Source: Tyto alba (lineage: Eukaryota; Chordata; Aves; Strigiformes; Tytonidae). From it: 64,000 nt of DNA. The stretch is from positions 2,348,501 to 2,412,500 of the forward strand of contig NW_024881313.1 of NCBI RefSeq assembly GCF_018691265.1, read 5' to 3'. Made by a program: the position numbers and the translations under genes. Below the pieces are notes generated by a model. It had not been told where the DNA came from, did no database searches, and saw nothing but the letters and a program-made list of their open reading frames with translations. Position 1 is the first letter of the stretch. Each line of letters opens with the position of its first letter. Of the stretch, positions 9,870 to 24,058 are shown piece after piece.

Positions 9870-12800
9870 TCACAGGAGTCACAGATCATGTGTTAAATTT
9901 GGAAATCTTTACATCGCAGTCTAGACCTTCATAAAAAAAACATGCTGAGGATTGAAAGTGAGGGTGATTACTACTTGTGGAAATGAGCTAAATATTCCGT
10001 ATTGTTTCAGAGGCTTATATATGTGCCTAATCTTGATAATGCTTTTGTGTATTCAACATTGAGAAGGATAATTCTGGGAGACACCTTTTGAGGCCCGTGC
10101 TTCAGTATATCACTGCAGTTAGATGGTTACCAGGACCCATGCTATCCAGACATTTCTCTGTCATGAATAATCAGTTACCACCATGGATATTTCTTTGAGG
10201 AAGAATTTGATAGTTTCCTGGACACGGTTGGAAAGACTCCCTAGGCTTCTGGTGTGGCCTCAGCCCAGGCTTTGAAACATATGTTTCAACTAAAATACTT
10301 TGCTTTCTGTCAATTAACATTTTAATTTTTTGGGTGCTATTTTATTTTTTAATCTTTCAGAAAACCTATCTTAAGTGATAGGGAAGCTGGCTGTTTTGAT
10401 GGGCCACTATGTTCATGTGTGGAACTGAAATACAGTGATCATTTCACCATGGTTTCACCAGTACTGGAGTTTGTGGATGCCTTTGGCCCTTTCTGGTGTA
10501 ACCAGCAGCCTTGGGCACTCTTGTTGACCATTGCCTTAAAAAGGCAATGTTCTGTCAAAGGCACTGGTTGGATTGCAGTGGTCTTAATTTTGACATCTTG
10601 CTTTTCTATTTAGATTTCCACCAGAATTTCCTGTTTGTTTCTTTTAAGTGCCTCCATCCTGCTGCATGGTGTCGTCAATAGATCTCTTGTGGACTATTCT
10701 CAGAAATAACAACAGTCAGACTAAGGACAAAGTCACACTGTTGCTCCAGATTGTTAATTTTTTCTCTAAAGATTTAGAAGATTAAATTTCAGATATGGAG
10801 ATTATTGGATAGTATTTGAACACTAATTAAAGGTACTCAATATAAAATTGTGAATATTACTGTTCTTTTTGGAAGTTGAAATTTACTTCATCATTGCAGA
10901 ACAGTGTAGGCTCCTAGCTGGACAGTGGCTATGGTTATGTCTTTCTTCACTTTGCTCTTATGTGGTTATTAACACTGTAGATGTTTTTAGACCTAGCAGC
11001 TTACTATTTCGTAATAAAAATCAGGCTGATTAATGTAACCAGCAACTGGAAAAACATAAATATGCTCCTTAACTGAGTCTTTTCTTGATGAAAATGTGTG
11101 TAATGAGATGTAATTTTTTAAAAAGTCTGTGTTGCTACTTCTCCATTGTGGATTTATTTGGGGGGAATGAGATGTAAGATGTGGGCATTTGATTTCTAAC
11201 TTCCGCATTCAGGCTTACTTATTTGTGTGATGCATTATTTTTTTTATTTAAATGGTAAAATAGTAAATTTATGGCATGTGGCATATTTTGTTTTTCTGTC
11301 TTGAATGTGTTTGTAACTGCCTATATATCAGCACTGCTATTTTCTGAATTGTGCTTTGAAAGGTTGCTTTCTTGTAGTAAACTTGAGTTAAAATTTATTT
11401 TTTCCTTAAATCTAGGAAAATGCTGTTACATTGAATATTTGATTGAAGAATTAGGCTTTGACTTTCAGCCATGTTTCATAGGTAATTCTGTTCTTATTTT
11501 GTCTAAAGATGGGTCACTTCAGGGTACAGTTCTTCAGCATGTCATGTTGGGAAAATGCTTTTTTTTGTCATGATAAGTCTGGAAACTGGAAATGTAAAGA
11601 TCAGGGTCATTCGAAAACTTGAATTTTATTTAATGGAAATAGCTTCTGTGCCGTTCTCAGCCTGCTGATATTTTGAGTATTGCAGCTACTTGAACACATG
11701 TGATTTTTAATGCTACATGCATGCAGTGGGAGAGGTGATATAAAATCTTTGTGTCTGGATAGTCTTCATGATTCATGTGACCATAATTATACAAATGAGT
11801 TTTCATGCTAGCTACAAAAGCACAAGTTTGTGAGTGCTTAAAAAGTTCTATTTTAAAGATGCGTGAACTACTTGTTTGGTTCCTGGGCTAATAGCTGTGT
11901 TTTGAAGAGTTTCACGTTGTCCAACTTTTGAGTCTGACATTGGTGACTCTGCTAATTGTAATAGAGCTGTGTAACTGTTTCATTCCAGATGGAACTTTAA
12001 TCTGGCTTCTGATTGAGCTGAGTGTCCTTGTAGAGTCTCTTAGCATCTGCTTTGGAAATGTATATAACATTATTCAAAATTTGTACCAAATTAAACCACC
12101 CTAAGGCTATAATCCAATTTTTCTTTATTGAGGGAGGTATTGTCAACAAATTTATGCCACAGAGTAAAATCTGCACTGGATCTATTATTTTTTTGGCTAT
12201 TAGCTGGTCATTTAAATTACTGTGATTGAATTTCCAGGTTCTCCAAGTTTACCTCATCAATTGTAAATTTACATTAAGGAATTAACAAATATAGTTGTTT
12301 TGTTTTATTTTATTTTTTTTTTGTCTGAATGTAGGTGAGCATAAATTGATGCTTTCTAGCGTTAATGATTGGGTTATATTTTTATTTGTAAAATACTAAT
12401 GTGTTCGTAATTCTAGATAATTTCTGGGGGTGAAGTTTGAGATACCTGTTTTTGTATTTGGATTGTAAAATGAAAAAGAACACATGAAGTTTATTGAAAT
12501 ACACCATATCCCATTCATTTAACTTCTATACCTTATTTTAGTTTCTCTAGTATCTGTAACAGTTAATGATTGTGACTTTTATTATTTTTCAATTTTCCTA
12601 AGTCAGCTGTATTTAATTAGTTTTTATTTAAAAATCTTTCTCTCGAGCTCAGTATAACTGCTGTTTTGAATATGAGTTCTGTTATTAAAGATGGTCAGAT
12701 TAGGGTAGCAAATTGATGCAGTTTTTCTGTCAAAATGTGATTTCTGAAATGCTCCGTAACTTGAGTAGATGGGCTTGAAAAAATGAAGGTGGTGTTACCA

Positions 12801-15340
12801 GCAAAATCAAAGTCTGAAGCTTTGAGTATATTAATTGTCTCCTAAAGCTTTTCTCAGACTTAAAAATTCTTGGCCTTTAGTATTGCCCACCCCAACTGTA
12901 GTCACTGAGAACTTTAGCTGAGTGTTGAAAATTTATGAAACATGTTTATTTTCTTGTGACTTCCCCTCTCCCACCTCCCGCCCTGTAGTTCATCTTTATC
13001 CGTGCTCCTGCTAAATCTGTCAATCTATAAATCTTGCACTTTTTGAAGAATGGGTGTCAACACCTACCATCAAGAGTGGATTCTGGGCCCTAGCTCACTG
13101 ACATCATGCTGACCTCACTCCATGCAGTATTACATCTCCCCATACCTCTTTATTAAATTCTTGTGCAAGTCTTCAGGCATTCATTTGGATTTGTGTTAAA
13201 GCAAAGACTATTTGTCTTGCATTCCAGATGCTTCTGATGCTTGATTTAAAAGCAATAACATTGATATGAGAATAGAATTGCAACCATACAAAGTGGGTTA
13301 GCCATTCAACCCACGTGAAAGGAAATCTCCACTTTCCTTACAGATCTTTATGTGGACATATTAGCTGCTTTACTCCATTTTTTCTTCACGCTTCATCTTA
13401 TTATGCTTAAAGAAGATTAGAACAGGTTTGTGTTTCCAAGCTCTTTTGTCAGTGAATGGGAGAAGAGGGAGAGGTTGCACGTAAGTTGGTTCACAGCAGA
13501 AACTTAGCTTCTGGAGGAAGGCAGTGACGGGGCCAAAATTGGTTATCTGTTTGGGTGTGTTTCCTGTTAGATCATCTTAAATCAGCATTAAGCTGCATCA
13601 TGCATTTATTAGAATGTATAGAAATTGCAACATTCTTGTGGTTTCTGTCCTTATACTTCAAGCAGCCTCATTTATGTGTTACAGGAGACAATAGTTACGA
13701 AGTAAGAGTACACATGAGATAGAGACACAGTTGCCAAATCAATTTCTCTGGTATCTTAATGCCATCAGCTTCTATTGAAGTCTGAAAATATGTGACCAAA
13801 TCACACATTAATTTCTTGAAAGTGGTTTAAAAATAAATACCATCATACAGACTGCCTTCACCAGCACAACGTTGGAAAGATCCCCAAACTAACAACTCAT
13901 CAAGCAAGCGGATATCTAGGAATACAGTGATATTAATATTCTACCATTTGCCCCCCCAACTTTCTTTCAAAATTTTATATATCTACCTCTGGGGAATTTC
14001 CTTTTCCAAGTAACTTTTCATATGAAAAACAAGTAAAATAAAAAAAGCCGCTTCCATTTACTTTCGTGAAGTTTTCCGCCTGTGACTCTTACAAAAATCC
14101 ATCATTGCTTTGTGACTCGACTGTTCGCTCAGTGACTTTCAAACTTCTACTTTTTTACAGTGCAGAAAATTCTTATAAGTACGGTAAATGTTACTGTGCA
14201 GGTATATATCTAGTTTTGAAAGGACTAAATATAAATCAGGTCTTGATTTAGTCACAAATAAAAAGGCAACATTCTAGCTTTTTTTAAAGCACTCAGTGAC
14301 AATTTTTGACTTATCTGATGACATGAAATTGAAGAATAAAGCATAGAGCCAAATGAACCATAAGAAACATGAGTTGTGGGAACATGACCTACCTTCAGTC
14401 ACTGTTTCCCTCTTCCTTCTCTAATATGAGAAATTTTTTTTGCAGCTCGCACAAACCATCAAATACATAGTATGATACCCAGCAGATCAGTGGTTTTACC
14501 GTTCAGATGGTCGACTGCAGAGCTGAAGCTATTTCAACACCTGTGTGATACCTGCATGGGTATACCAATAGAAGTCACAGATTGATGTGTAGTATTTTTA
14601 GACTGTTGTTTGATAATCTAAGTTACTATTTTGCATAGTTAAAGGGATTTGTAAAAGTGTGGAAAAGTAAAAGGCCGTTTCTTGTGATTTTTTAGCCATT
14701 GATTATTAGCAAGTTTAAATTATCCTCATTAAAAAGAAATGAAATTGCATAAATACATCTCTGATAAATGAAGACATTATACTTCAGTGAAATTGTTAAA
14801 ATCCAAATGAAGAGGGGATTAAATAAAGTAAAAATATTTAACTCATAGAGACTTGAATTTCAGTTTGACCTATGTTTGTTAAAGGCAGATATGTTTGTCA
14901 TTCTGATGAAGATGCATTTCTTCATACCTTACTGTTGACAGAATCTCACCTACCTTTCCCATTTATTATGTTAATAGTCTACCAGATGTCATATGTCACA
15001 GCCCAGTGAAGTTGTCTCTGCCTATTACTACTTTATATATAATGTGCATTCTTGTTTTTCTTTCCTTAATTTAGGAATTTTTATATGCTCTTTGACATCC
15101 CCTATTTTATGAGGAAAAGAATAGAGGCAAAATATTTGAAAGCAATTTTAGAAACAGTAGGCTGTTTTCTTCCCATTGTAAATACCATTATGTTAATGTA
15201 TGCCCTCATGTGGATGGATAACCTGAACCTCATAAAAATGGTCATACATCTTAAAACTCTAGTAAATGTTGATTTAATATATCTAGTTGTGTTGTGCTGT
15301 GCAACTTTTTTGAAAATTGTTGGCTTCAGTGAATAGATAC
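9870..15340. other. AT-rich unique non-coding DNA
   Basis: No gene or known interspersed repeat is recognised. One strong short hairpin lies at 10524-10558. Open frames are below about 100 codons and look random. The + frame at 15085-15336 is rich in Leu, Ile and Met because the DNA is AT-rich; it matches no family I know. Confidence 0.55.
10524..10558. repeat. Short perfect hairpin
   Basis: CATTGCCTT (10529-10537) and AAGGCAATG (10541-10549) pair perfectly around an AAA loop. An outer pair, TTGAC (10524-10528) and GTCAA (10554-10558), adds five base pairs across a small one-sided bulge. No known small RNA is recognised. Confidence 0.7.
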
Positions 15341-15347
15341 ATAGATA

Positions 15348-15428
15348 AGTGCTAATAATATATTAATATATAATAAATAATAAATATAATACATATAATA
15401 ATAGTAATATATCATAAATATAAATTGA
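15348..15428. repeat. AT-rich low-complexity tract (TAATA/TAAATA-like)
   Basis: About 80 bases of imperfect TAATA, AATAAATA and ATATAAT units with almost no G or C. It is a degenerate microsatellite. Confidence 0.85.
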
Positions 15429-17727
15429 TACCTGTAGTGATAAGAGTAACAGACGTCATAACTCCTTACCTAAAAGATAAAACTGGCAAATATTCTTTTT
15501 CAAGATAGTTATCTAAAAGACAGGATAGTCTCGTGTATATATGTACAGATACATGCAGAGTCAAAACAAGTTTTGGCAGAGATACAGAAAACCCTCTTCT
15601 GATTCACAGCCCTTGAGCTTTGGTGGGACTGGTCTTCAGGACTCATCATTAAAATTGTGGTATTGTACATCCCTGTGTGTTAAAACTATTGAATATACAC
15701 CACTCTTGTGATGATAGAAACATCACATTGCAGAAGTAGTAGAGCTACTTGGAACCACAGCCAGATTTCATTAATTTTTTTGGTAGTTGGGGAACTAGCA
15801 CTTATCAATTGTATTGGAAAATGTTATTTCCATAGAAAGCTTTTTGCTTAAAAGGTTCATATTTTGGGAAGAGTGTGTTTTCTACAAATGTAAGCAGTGT
15901 TCATTTTGTGTTATGTGCTAGCAGGGACGGTCAATTTGACTTTTATTTCTTCTGTTTTGTTTTTATGTTTGTGCTGTTTGGGTTTTTTTGTATTAAAATA
16001 AAGGTAAAAGTGCCCCCAAGATCTATAGATTTTGGTGATTTTCTTTGTCCAGAGCAACAGCAAGAACATGCAACCATCAGCAATTTCATGTAGTTTGCTT
16101 CCTTATATTTTACTGTGGAATTGTTGATGCATAAGGTTAACTATTTAATGAAATCGGTTTTGTTCTTCTACAGTAATATTTTAGATGAAACACTGAGTTC
16201 TTCTCAGTACATTCCTGAAGGGATCACTGCAGTCCTTAAAGCTGCATTATATAGTGTTATATAGATGAATATGACAAAAGCCAACATAGGAGTCTTATGC
16301 TTGAAGTAGAGAAAATCAATATGAAGCCTGATGTTTTTCTTTTACATTTGCAATACCTGTGCAACCAGAATTGACCAAGGCTCAGAATATTTGAAGTTAG
16401 ACTGTCCTATAAAAAACACATTTGAAAAAACCTAGGTCGCTGTCAGAAATCGGTATTGTTCTCCTGAAGTTTCTTTCAAAATGAGTTTTTAATTTCTCTT
16501 TTTGAAAAACATACTTTAATTTGTATGTCTTTCAAAGACTGGATTTTTTCAAGTGGCTGTGTTTTACTTTCAAAATGAAAGCAGAGGAGTAAATTAAATT
16601 GTAAAGATTAATTATCTGTAAAAGTAAAACAGAAACTTGATATGTTCAGAAGGTACCCCTCTTGTTGAAATGATCATTCTTCAAACGCCCATCTTCATAT
16701 AATGAAAATTAGAGGAGAGAAATTTGTATAAAATAGCCGATTTCTTAGGTTCCCCCCCCTTCTCAAATGAAGCGAAAAGCAGTCCTGTTACACTGAGCCA
16801 AAAGCCAGACTTGAAGCACAGAAAGGAACCTTTTACTCTTAAGTTGAGAACATTTTTCTAAGTGAGCAAAGCCAACAGTACTCAATATTTCTGCCTTTCT
16901 ATAGAAGAGACAACTGTAGCATTCAAACTGATTATAATAATGAGGCATCAAACAAGAATATCTTTAGGCTGATGGAGCAAATATGGAATAGTTGATGTGC
17001 TGCCTGCACTTATGATTTCAGCACTTAGACATTATTTGAGGATTTAAGCACTTTCTTCAATCTTCACCTTTTCAAAATGGAAGCAGTAGCTCGTTTAATT
17101 AAAGGTGAAATAACCCTCGGTTTGGTCTCCTTACAGCCCATAATGCCAAGTAGACATATATACTTAAATTTCTCATAAAAGTGTAAGTCTGAAATAAAAG
17201 AAGCAGCTGTCATAGCATTTAGAAATAATTCTACTATAAAGTTTTGTTTTATTCTTGCAGTCTCTGCTCTGTCTTCTAGAGCTTTTTATGTTCTTGTGAT
17301 GATAATATAATGACATAATTTTGAATTCTTCCAAAATTCCAAATATGGTCAAATTTATGACTGTATTGTGATTATTGCTCAATTCTTTATCTGGATGTGT
17401 GTTAAATAAATACCAGTAATACTTATGGTTGGGGATAATTTTCAACATGCTCAGCACTTAGTTTGCTAGTATTTGAATTAGCAGAATATACTTTTTAAAG
17501 TAGAATCATTAACTTCATATAAAATGAGCAATTTTCTCAGTTGTGTAATCCTACCTTTTTTTTCCAAAATGACTTAATAATATTTCATACTTGATCAGCT
17601 TGCGTGCTGGTTACTGCTTTGGGTAAATATTTGTAGTTTACCATTTGTTTTTCAGTATCAAGATCACTTCAGTTCTAAATCCAAAGAAGAAACAGATATA
17701 CAGATTTATTTTGGTTTTGGTTTTGTC

Positions 17728-17747
17728 TTTTTTTTTTTTTTTTTTTT
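17728..17747. repeat. Poly(T) homopolymer, 20 bases
   Basis: An uninterrupted run of 20 T that follows TTTTGG-type T-rich sequence. Confidence 0.95.
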
Positions 17748-19334
17748 AATCTTGCATTCTGTCTGTATTTCACTCATTCATTTTCATTTGACTGGGCTAG
17801 ATAAACCAAAGTAAGAACTATGGCTTTGTATGCAAGCTGATAATAACCTGTAGATGAGGTTAATTTGATTGTGAATTAATATCATAAAAAACCCACCTGA
17901 ATTTTAACTGTTATTAAATAAAATATGCAATTCACAAAATGCTACCTTTGTCATTCATTCAAAAACTATACTTACTGTAGTATCAAAACCAGCAGATTTA
18001 CATTTAATATCCTTTAAAATATTGCCTAATCCCTGGACACTTTTTACTGAGAATGGGTATAATCTCATGTGTTGTGTAATTTTACTAATTTTAGCTGAAG
18101 TCATTCCTTTGCCTTATCAAAGTCAGCTCAACTACAGGGAGGTGTCCTTAGCTGCAGTAGTTGTTGCCTCCTGAGCAGAACTCTAGCATTACCAGTTCCT
18201 GACAGCTGCAAGCCAGCCTCTGGGCATCTTGCTAAATTTTCAAATGTAATTATACAGTAGACTTCCTTTAACAAATTCTGTGTTCCCAGCTATAATTATA
18301 ACAGCTCTTCTTGCCTCTAGCCTGTTCCTTATCGTACAACCCACCTCCCTATCTCCCACTGCTGGCTAGTGTTATCCAGTAGAGCTGATGGATCTAGAAA
18401 AGCAGAGCTTATTCTCTCTATCCTCACTAGGATGGTTTCATCAGTACAGAAGGTCCATTTCTTCTGATCCACTACACTGAAATGGCATGTCCCATAAAGC
18501 TGAAGATTGTTCTCTTAGTTCACAGAACTGTTGATTATCTTGCCACTTCCTTTTTGCAAACAATTTTCCATTGTTATTACAGGACATCAGGTAAGGAATT
18601 ATTAAGAGCTATCCATTAAATAACTGAAGAAGCCAGCACGGGGAAAGGAGGCCTTCTAAAACCACTTCGGTTTTGTGTTGTGTAATTCAGGATATAATTT
18701 CTTTAACTGTACTATTTCTACATTAGGTTTTCATATACAAAGCTGTTCGTGATCCTTTTAAGGGCACACATGTAACATGAAAATAAAAATGATCAGTGAT
18801 GCATTTTTTCTTCCATGAAATGCTAGGTAATTTTAGCCAAAAAATAATAAAACAGGAAAAGTTACCCACAGATGTGCTCAATCTGGTATTGGCTCATGTT
18901 GAGGAAATTTAAAAGCAACTACACAGCGTAATAATCTCTCCACCTGTCTGGTAGCAAGGGAAGTTGATGTGATCGTTTTGAGTATGGGAGTTTGAAGATA
19001 GGAGGAGGTAAGTGAAAGAGCTTATGCTGTTGAAGATTCCCAGAGGCAGCCTTCCTTTTTCATCAGTCTCTCACTGTGGCTGCATGTGGCAGGAGGACTG
19101 GTATTAGAGAAATGAAAGATCACCGATTACCATCTTTTTCAGTCTATCCTGCAGCAGGATCAAGTACATTGATCAAACCTTTTCTTGAGAAGCTTCAGTG
19201 AGTGAAATACCCCAGCACTCCTAGAAGTCACACTCCCACTGACTTTTCATAGTTTGCCTACACGTTTCTAAGAATTACGATGTCTAAAACAGCATAAAAC
19301 ACTGTAAGAAATGGAAAAAAGTAAATATCAGCTC

Positions 19335-19350
19335 TTCACATGCATGTGAA
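19335..19350. repeat. 16-bp perfect palindrome
   Basis: TTCACATGCATGTGAA reads the same on both strands and is followed by TGCATGCATGC, an ATGC-alternating stretch. It could extrude as a cruciform or bind a dimeric factor; no function is claimed. Confidence 0.8.
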
Positions 19351-22300
19351 TGCATGCATGCACGCTCTGACCCACGTACACATCACATGCTTGCCAACAT
19401 GTTTCAGTGAGATGTATTTTTGAAAGATAGCACAAAATTTACTCTTTCGATTTGTATTATTCTCAATCCATTGATTCCCTGTGTAATGTTTTATAGCTGG
19501 TTCATTTTGTATTCATGTCTATGATGCATCTTTTCTAAATGTAGCACTTTGGATTTGTCTTTGAACCACCTTGTTGATTTATGACCATATCTCCCATTTT
19601 TCAAAAGCATTCAGAAATCAGATCTTGTCCTCCGAGCTGCTGCTGGTTTCTTCCAGCATGGCATTCTCTGCTGATTTTATAACCACACTGCCTTCGAGTC
19701 ACTAGAATTCTTATGAAACTACCAGACAGAAACAGATCTAAACAGATGTCTCTGGGATCCATTTGAAATGTATGCCCAGTTTGACAGAGCTGTTGAAAAT
19801 CTCTTTGCAAGAGCAACTGCTCTCTGATTTCAATCATTTTTGTGTCTAGCTTATGGTGATTATGTCTGGACACTATTTTGTTACATTGACAATGACAATG
19901 CAGAACATGTTTAAAATCTCCCTAATCTCAAGCTTGTATCACATCTACTGTTACCTCTCATCCATGAAGCCAGTTAGCGCCCTTCGAGTGAAGTAATTCG
20001 CATGAGTTTGAAGGGATCTATATTTTTTTCTTTATCTTACTATATCTTCTTCTAGAAATTTGATTGTGCAATAATTGGTTCTAAAAGTTTTTCAGGTTTT
20101 AGTGGTGGACTGGAATTTTTAAGTGGGACTTGTCCCACCTGCTGGTACAGGAGAGAGCTCGTTCTAAATTTTATAGTTTTGGGGTTTCTTTTCTACTTTT
20201 AAAAATTTTCTTTATTTGGAATGAGACAACAGATCCTACTCTGTTATGTCTCTTCCTCCATAATTTTCAGTATGACTCTTTTCAGGTTTTTTTTTTCATT
20301 CATTTTGTTATGTTTTTTCTTCTTCTTGTTTGTAGCAACCGTTACGTGTGTCTTGTATTGTTGTAGGTTCTCATTGATCACTGATACAGAACATGGATGA
20401 AAACTTTTTTCTAGTGAGACAAGCTGACAGAATGTTTAGAGGAAATTTGTGTTGGTTTTGCTTCTTTTGTAACTTCAGAAAGGCACGGTTAGGCTCTTAT
20501 AGCATTATGATTTCCAAGGTTACAATCAGAAAATTAAGTGTTCTTTCGTCACATCTTACGAACTAGGTGGAATGGGAGTAAAGAGGTCAGTTCCAAAGGG
20601 AAATGAGATGAAAAATTTTGCTTGCGTAAAGTTAGCAGTGATTACATACTAAAACCATCATTCTAGCCTTTTGAACCACAGGCCTTTAAAATGGGTTGAG
20701 GAAACTCATGGGGGGGGACTCCATCTCAAATTGTTACTTCAAAACATTTTACGGAAATATTTTTATCCTGAATGACTGTCGCTTTGGTATTTGGTATGAT
20801 GGCCCATGGGCAGCCTTTTTTTGGTGTTTAATAAATTTGTACATAACCACTTAAAATCTGTCATTCATCTGTTCACCTTTTCTTCTTGTATATTGTAAGA
20901 TGGGGAATTTTACCCTAAAATAAAACTACAAAATTAGGAGCAGTGAAAGCAGGGTGGATTTTTTTTCAGGTCTGTCATATGAGCTGAGCCCTCTTGCCCA
21001 CCAATAAAGAGTGAGGACAGGAGCCAGAATGTTTATACCAATTGATATTGTCTCTTTAAAATTCAGTGGTTTATCTTTTACCTTTCGGTTTGCTTTATAG
21101 GTCACTTAATTTTTGTTATTCTTTAGTATGAGCTATGAACACAATATTGCTGAATATGCTAAAATAGAGGTATTATTTTTTAAGGCTGGCATTTAAGCAG
21201 ACAAAGAATCATCCTTAATGCTGCTGTGATAATAAATAGTACTATAATTGATTGTTGATAGAAACCCTTAAAGTACATTTTTATGGTTGAAATGTACTTT
21301 GGGTAAACAGTGTTCAGTTCGCCTATTAAAATAATTCACTATATACCATGGTTTCTTTGAGTATTAAGGAAGTGGGACTTTTCCAACAACAGTAATTGGT
21401 TGACACTGCTTGACCTTAATGCAAAGCTACAGTATTTAATGAACAAACGGAGGGAATAAAGTTTTGATAAATAAGGCAATTTTCACGAAACCTTTAGAAA
21501 TATGCTTGAAGTCTTTTAGTGTTAGATTGACGGTTTTTCCTTTTGTGAAAAGAATAAGTGAATAATTTAAGGCTATATTTCATGTTTTCAGATCTTCATT
21601 CTGTCATATAAATAATAGACTGTGAAATGCAGCAGCTCCTGCATTCACAGATTTAATAGAGCTATACAAGTGAGTATCTTACTCAGCTTCTGGCATCTTA
21701 AAATGCTGCTATGTGTGTGTGTATACCTGAGAAGCAGTGGAGAAGTGGGACATTCCTAGACTCTTTTCAGTAACCAAATTTCATACTTTAAGCATGCCAC
21801 ATTCGCTATTTTTAAACAATTTCCTCTTAAAATGCTTTCAGTCCAGCTTGATGTTAGTTTTAATATTTGTAGTTTTTAATGCTTGTACAGTATTATGATG
21901 GACAGATGTCAAAAAAGTAATATGTGGCTATTCAGAAAGTGTAATCTAAAGTTTACTTAAATGGAAAGACTGTGAGAAGCATTGAGGTTTAGATGCAGCA
22001 TCGATCTTTGAAACACCATTGAGTCTTGATGAGAAGAGAATCAAATGTATTTACTGAAATAGTGAAATATCAAGGGAATTTATATGATTTGCTACATTTA
22101 TTCTTATGTAATTTCTTTTTGAGGGAAACAGTATTGAGTGAGGAAGAACACAGAATAGCAAAATTAAGCTGGTTTCTTTTCTTTGTTTCCACTGCCTTTC
22201 CCTCCCCCTGCCACGTTAAGTGGCTTTAGTTTAATGTATGTTGAAAGGATAGCGAAATAAGACCTACTGCAAACAAGTGGCAAAGCATTGGGATGTTTTC

Positions 22301-24005
22301 ACGTTCTCAACCTTTCAAGCAGGAGCATCGTTTTAGGACCAGTGGGCCATGGGAAACATAAAGACTCCCTTGGGAAGTATGTATTACTGTGCCTATTTTG
22401 TTAGCTGCACAATGTAGCTTTACTGAATACTTCCATTTAGAAGTTTAAGTTAAACTATCTGCATTTTCTTCCTGATACCTCATTCGTTCAACATTGGAGT
22501 AACTTTGGTTGTTAGGTTGTTAGTTTCTATTAGCATATGATGAGACTGAACTCTTGCTTTCCTCCATCCTGTGTGGGTATGCAGACATCTATCTACACAA
22601 GTAAGGAAAGCTCTGTATTCATATTTTGAAAGCTATTTTCTGTAAATAACGTTCAAGAAGTCTGTCAGGTGGTCTGCCTTTGCCGTGGTATTGATTTCTG
22701 TAGTCCCCATGTAGCTTCCAGAAAGGTCTAGTATGGATCCTTGAGACAAAGTGAGCAGTCTACATGAAGGTGTCATCACCTCTGCTGAAATACAATTTTT
22801 TCCTGTTTCTGCTTACTGATACTCTCTAGTTCATGTAGTCAAGTTACTTTCTCTCTTACTTTTCAAGAAGAATAATCGTTGCATCTTGTGTCGTTACACA
22901 AATCTTAACCCAATGCCGTATTCTGTTTTGTAAATTATTTCAGCAACTAATTCATATCTTAATTTTTTTATTTCCACTGATATAATTTTCTTCATATTCA
23001 CAGTAAGTCTGTCTTTTATTTCATCTAGTCCAAATGCTTAAAGGGAGAGACAAGCTTTTCCCATTCTCCATACTCTAATTGACTTGTTCATAGCTCAGAA
23101 GACATCAGTGCAGGGATAGAGGCTGTTCTGCAGTGTATCTTGTTGCAAACTACTATCACAGCTGTAGGAATAATGTGAAAATCACTGTGCTGCACTGATA
23201 CGAAATACATTGTCATCACCTCTGTTTTCAGAACTTTATATAGAGTAATATTTTCTATTTCTTTTGCTACATAAACATTACTTAAGCCATTGGTTGGGGA
23301 TGTTTCTGTTGTTTCACTAATAATTTACAGGATTAGTATGTTAAATATATTGATCTTGCTAAGCAAACCAGTCACTGATTGGATCCAGCTGTGACTGAAC
23401 TGACTTGTTGTGGTACCTGAGCAATACATTTGTTATTATTCATTATTACTTCAGTACAGGACTATGGTTTTACTGTAGTAAGTCCTCTGCAAATATACAT
23501 ATTCACTGTCCTTTATTTGCAGACTTTGGTTTATTTAAGGGGAAAATGCAGGAAGGAGGGTATAAAAAACAAAAGAAGGAAATAGGAAAACAAAAGAGCA
23601 AGGAAAAGCAGTAAAGATACTTTGCTAATGGCTGTGTATAAGTGATGCTGATGGTTGCTTTTAAATTCTGAATTGGCTACTGTTCTTTATTTAGTTAGTG
23701 CAGCTTTTTTTGCTTAATTTGTTAACACCTATAGAAATTAGAGCAGTAGTTATGACAAATGGACTATGTAATTTGAAAATTGTGTTTTGTCACATGTTTT
23801 AGTCACAAAACCTCGTTGAAATCAATTGTCCCAACATTCACTTAACATATTAATAAGTAATACAGGAATACTCTAAGCCATCTCGAATTAGATATATTAC
23901 ATCTTGTTACAAAATTTAATGCCAGGCTTAATAACTCAAAGTATGCTCTAGAATAAAAATACATTTATATGCTAGTATATTGCAACTAGGAAGCTAATCC
24001 AAATT

Positions 24006-24058
24006 AAAAAAAAACAAAAACAAAAGCAAAAAAACCCAACCAAACAAAAAACTAAACC
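24006..24058 (+). repeat. A/C-rich low-complexity tract (CAAA-like)
   Basis: A run of A interrupted by C, with single G and T interruptions. It is a shorter relative of the tract at 43521-43762, and a similar small one lies near 56636-56665. Confidence 0.8.

Noticed and set aside
15085..15336. An 83-codon + frame with apparent membrane-like segments
   Set aside because: AT-rich codons give Leu, Ile, Met and Phe by composition; no family is recognised, and an AT-rich low-complexity tract follows it.
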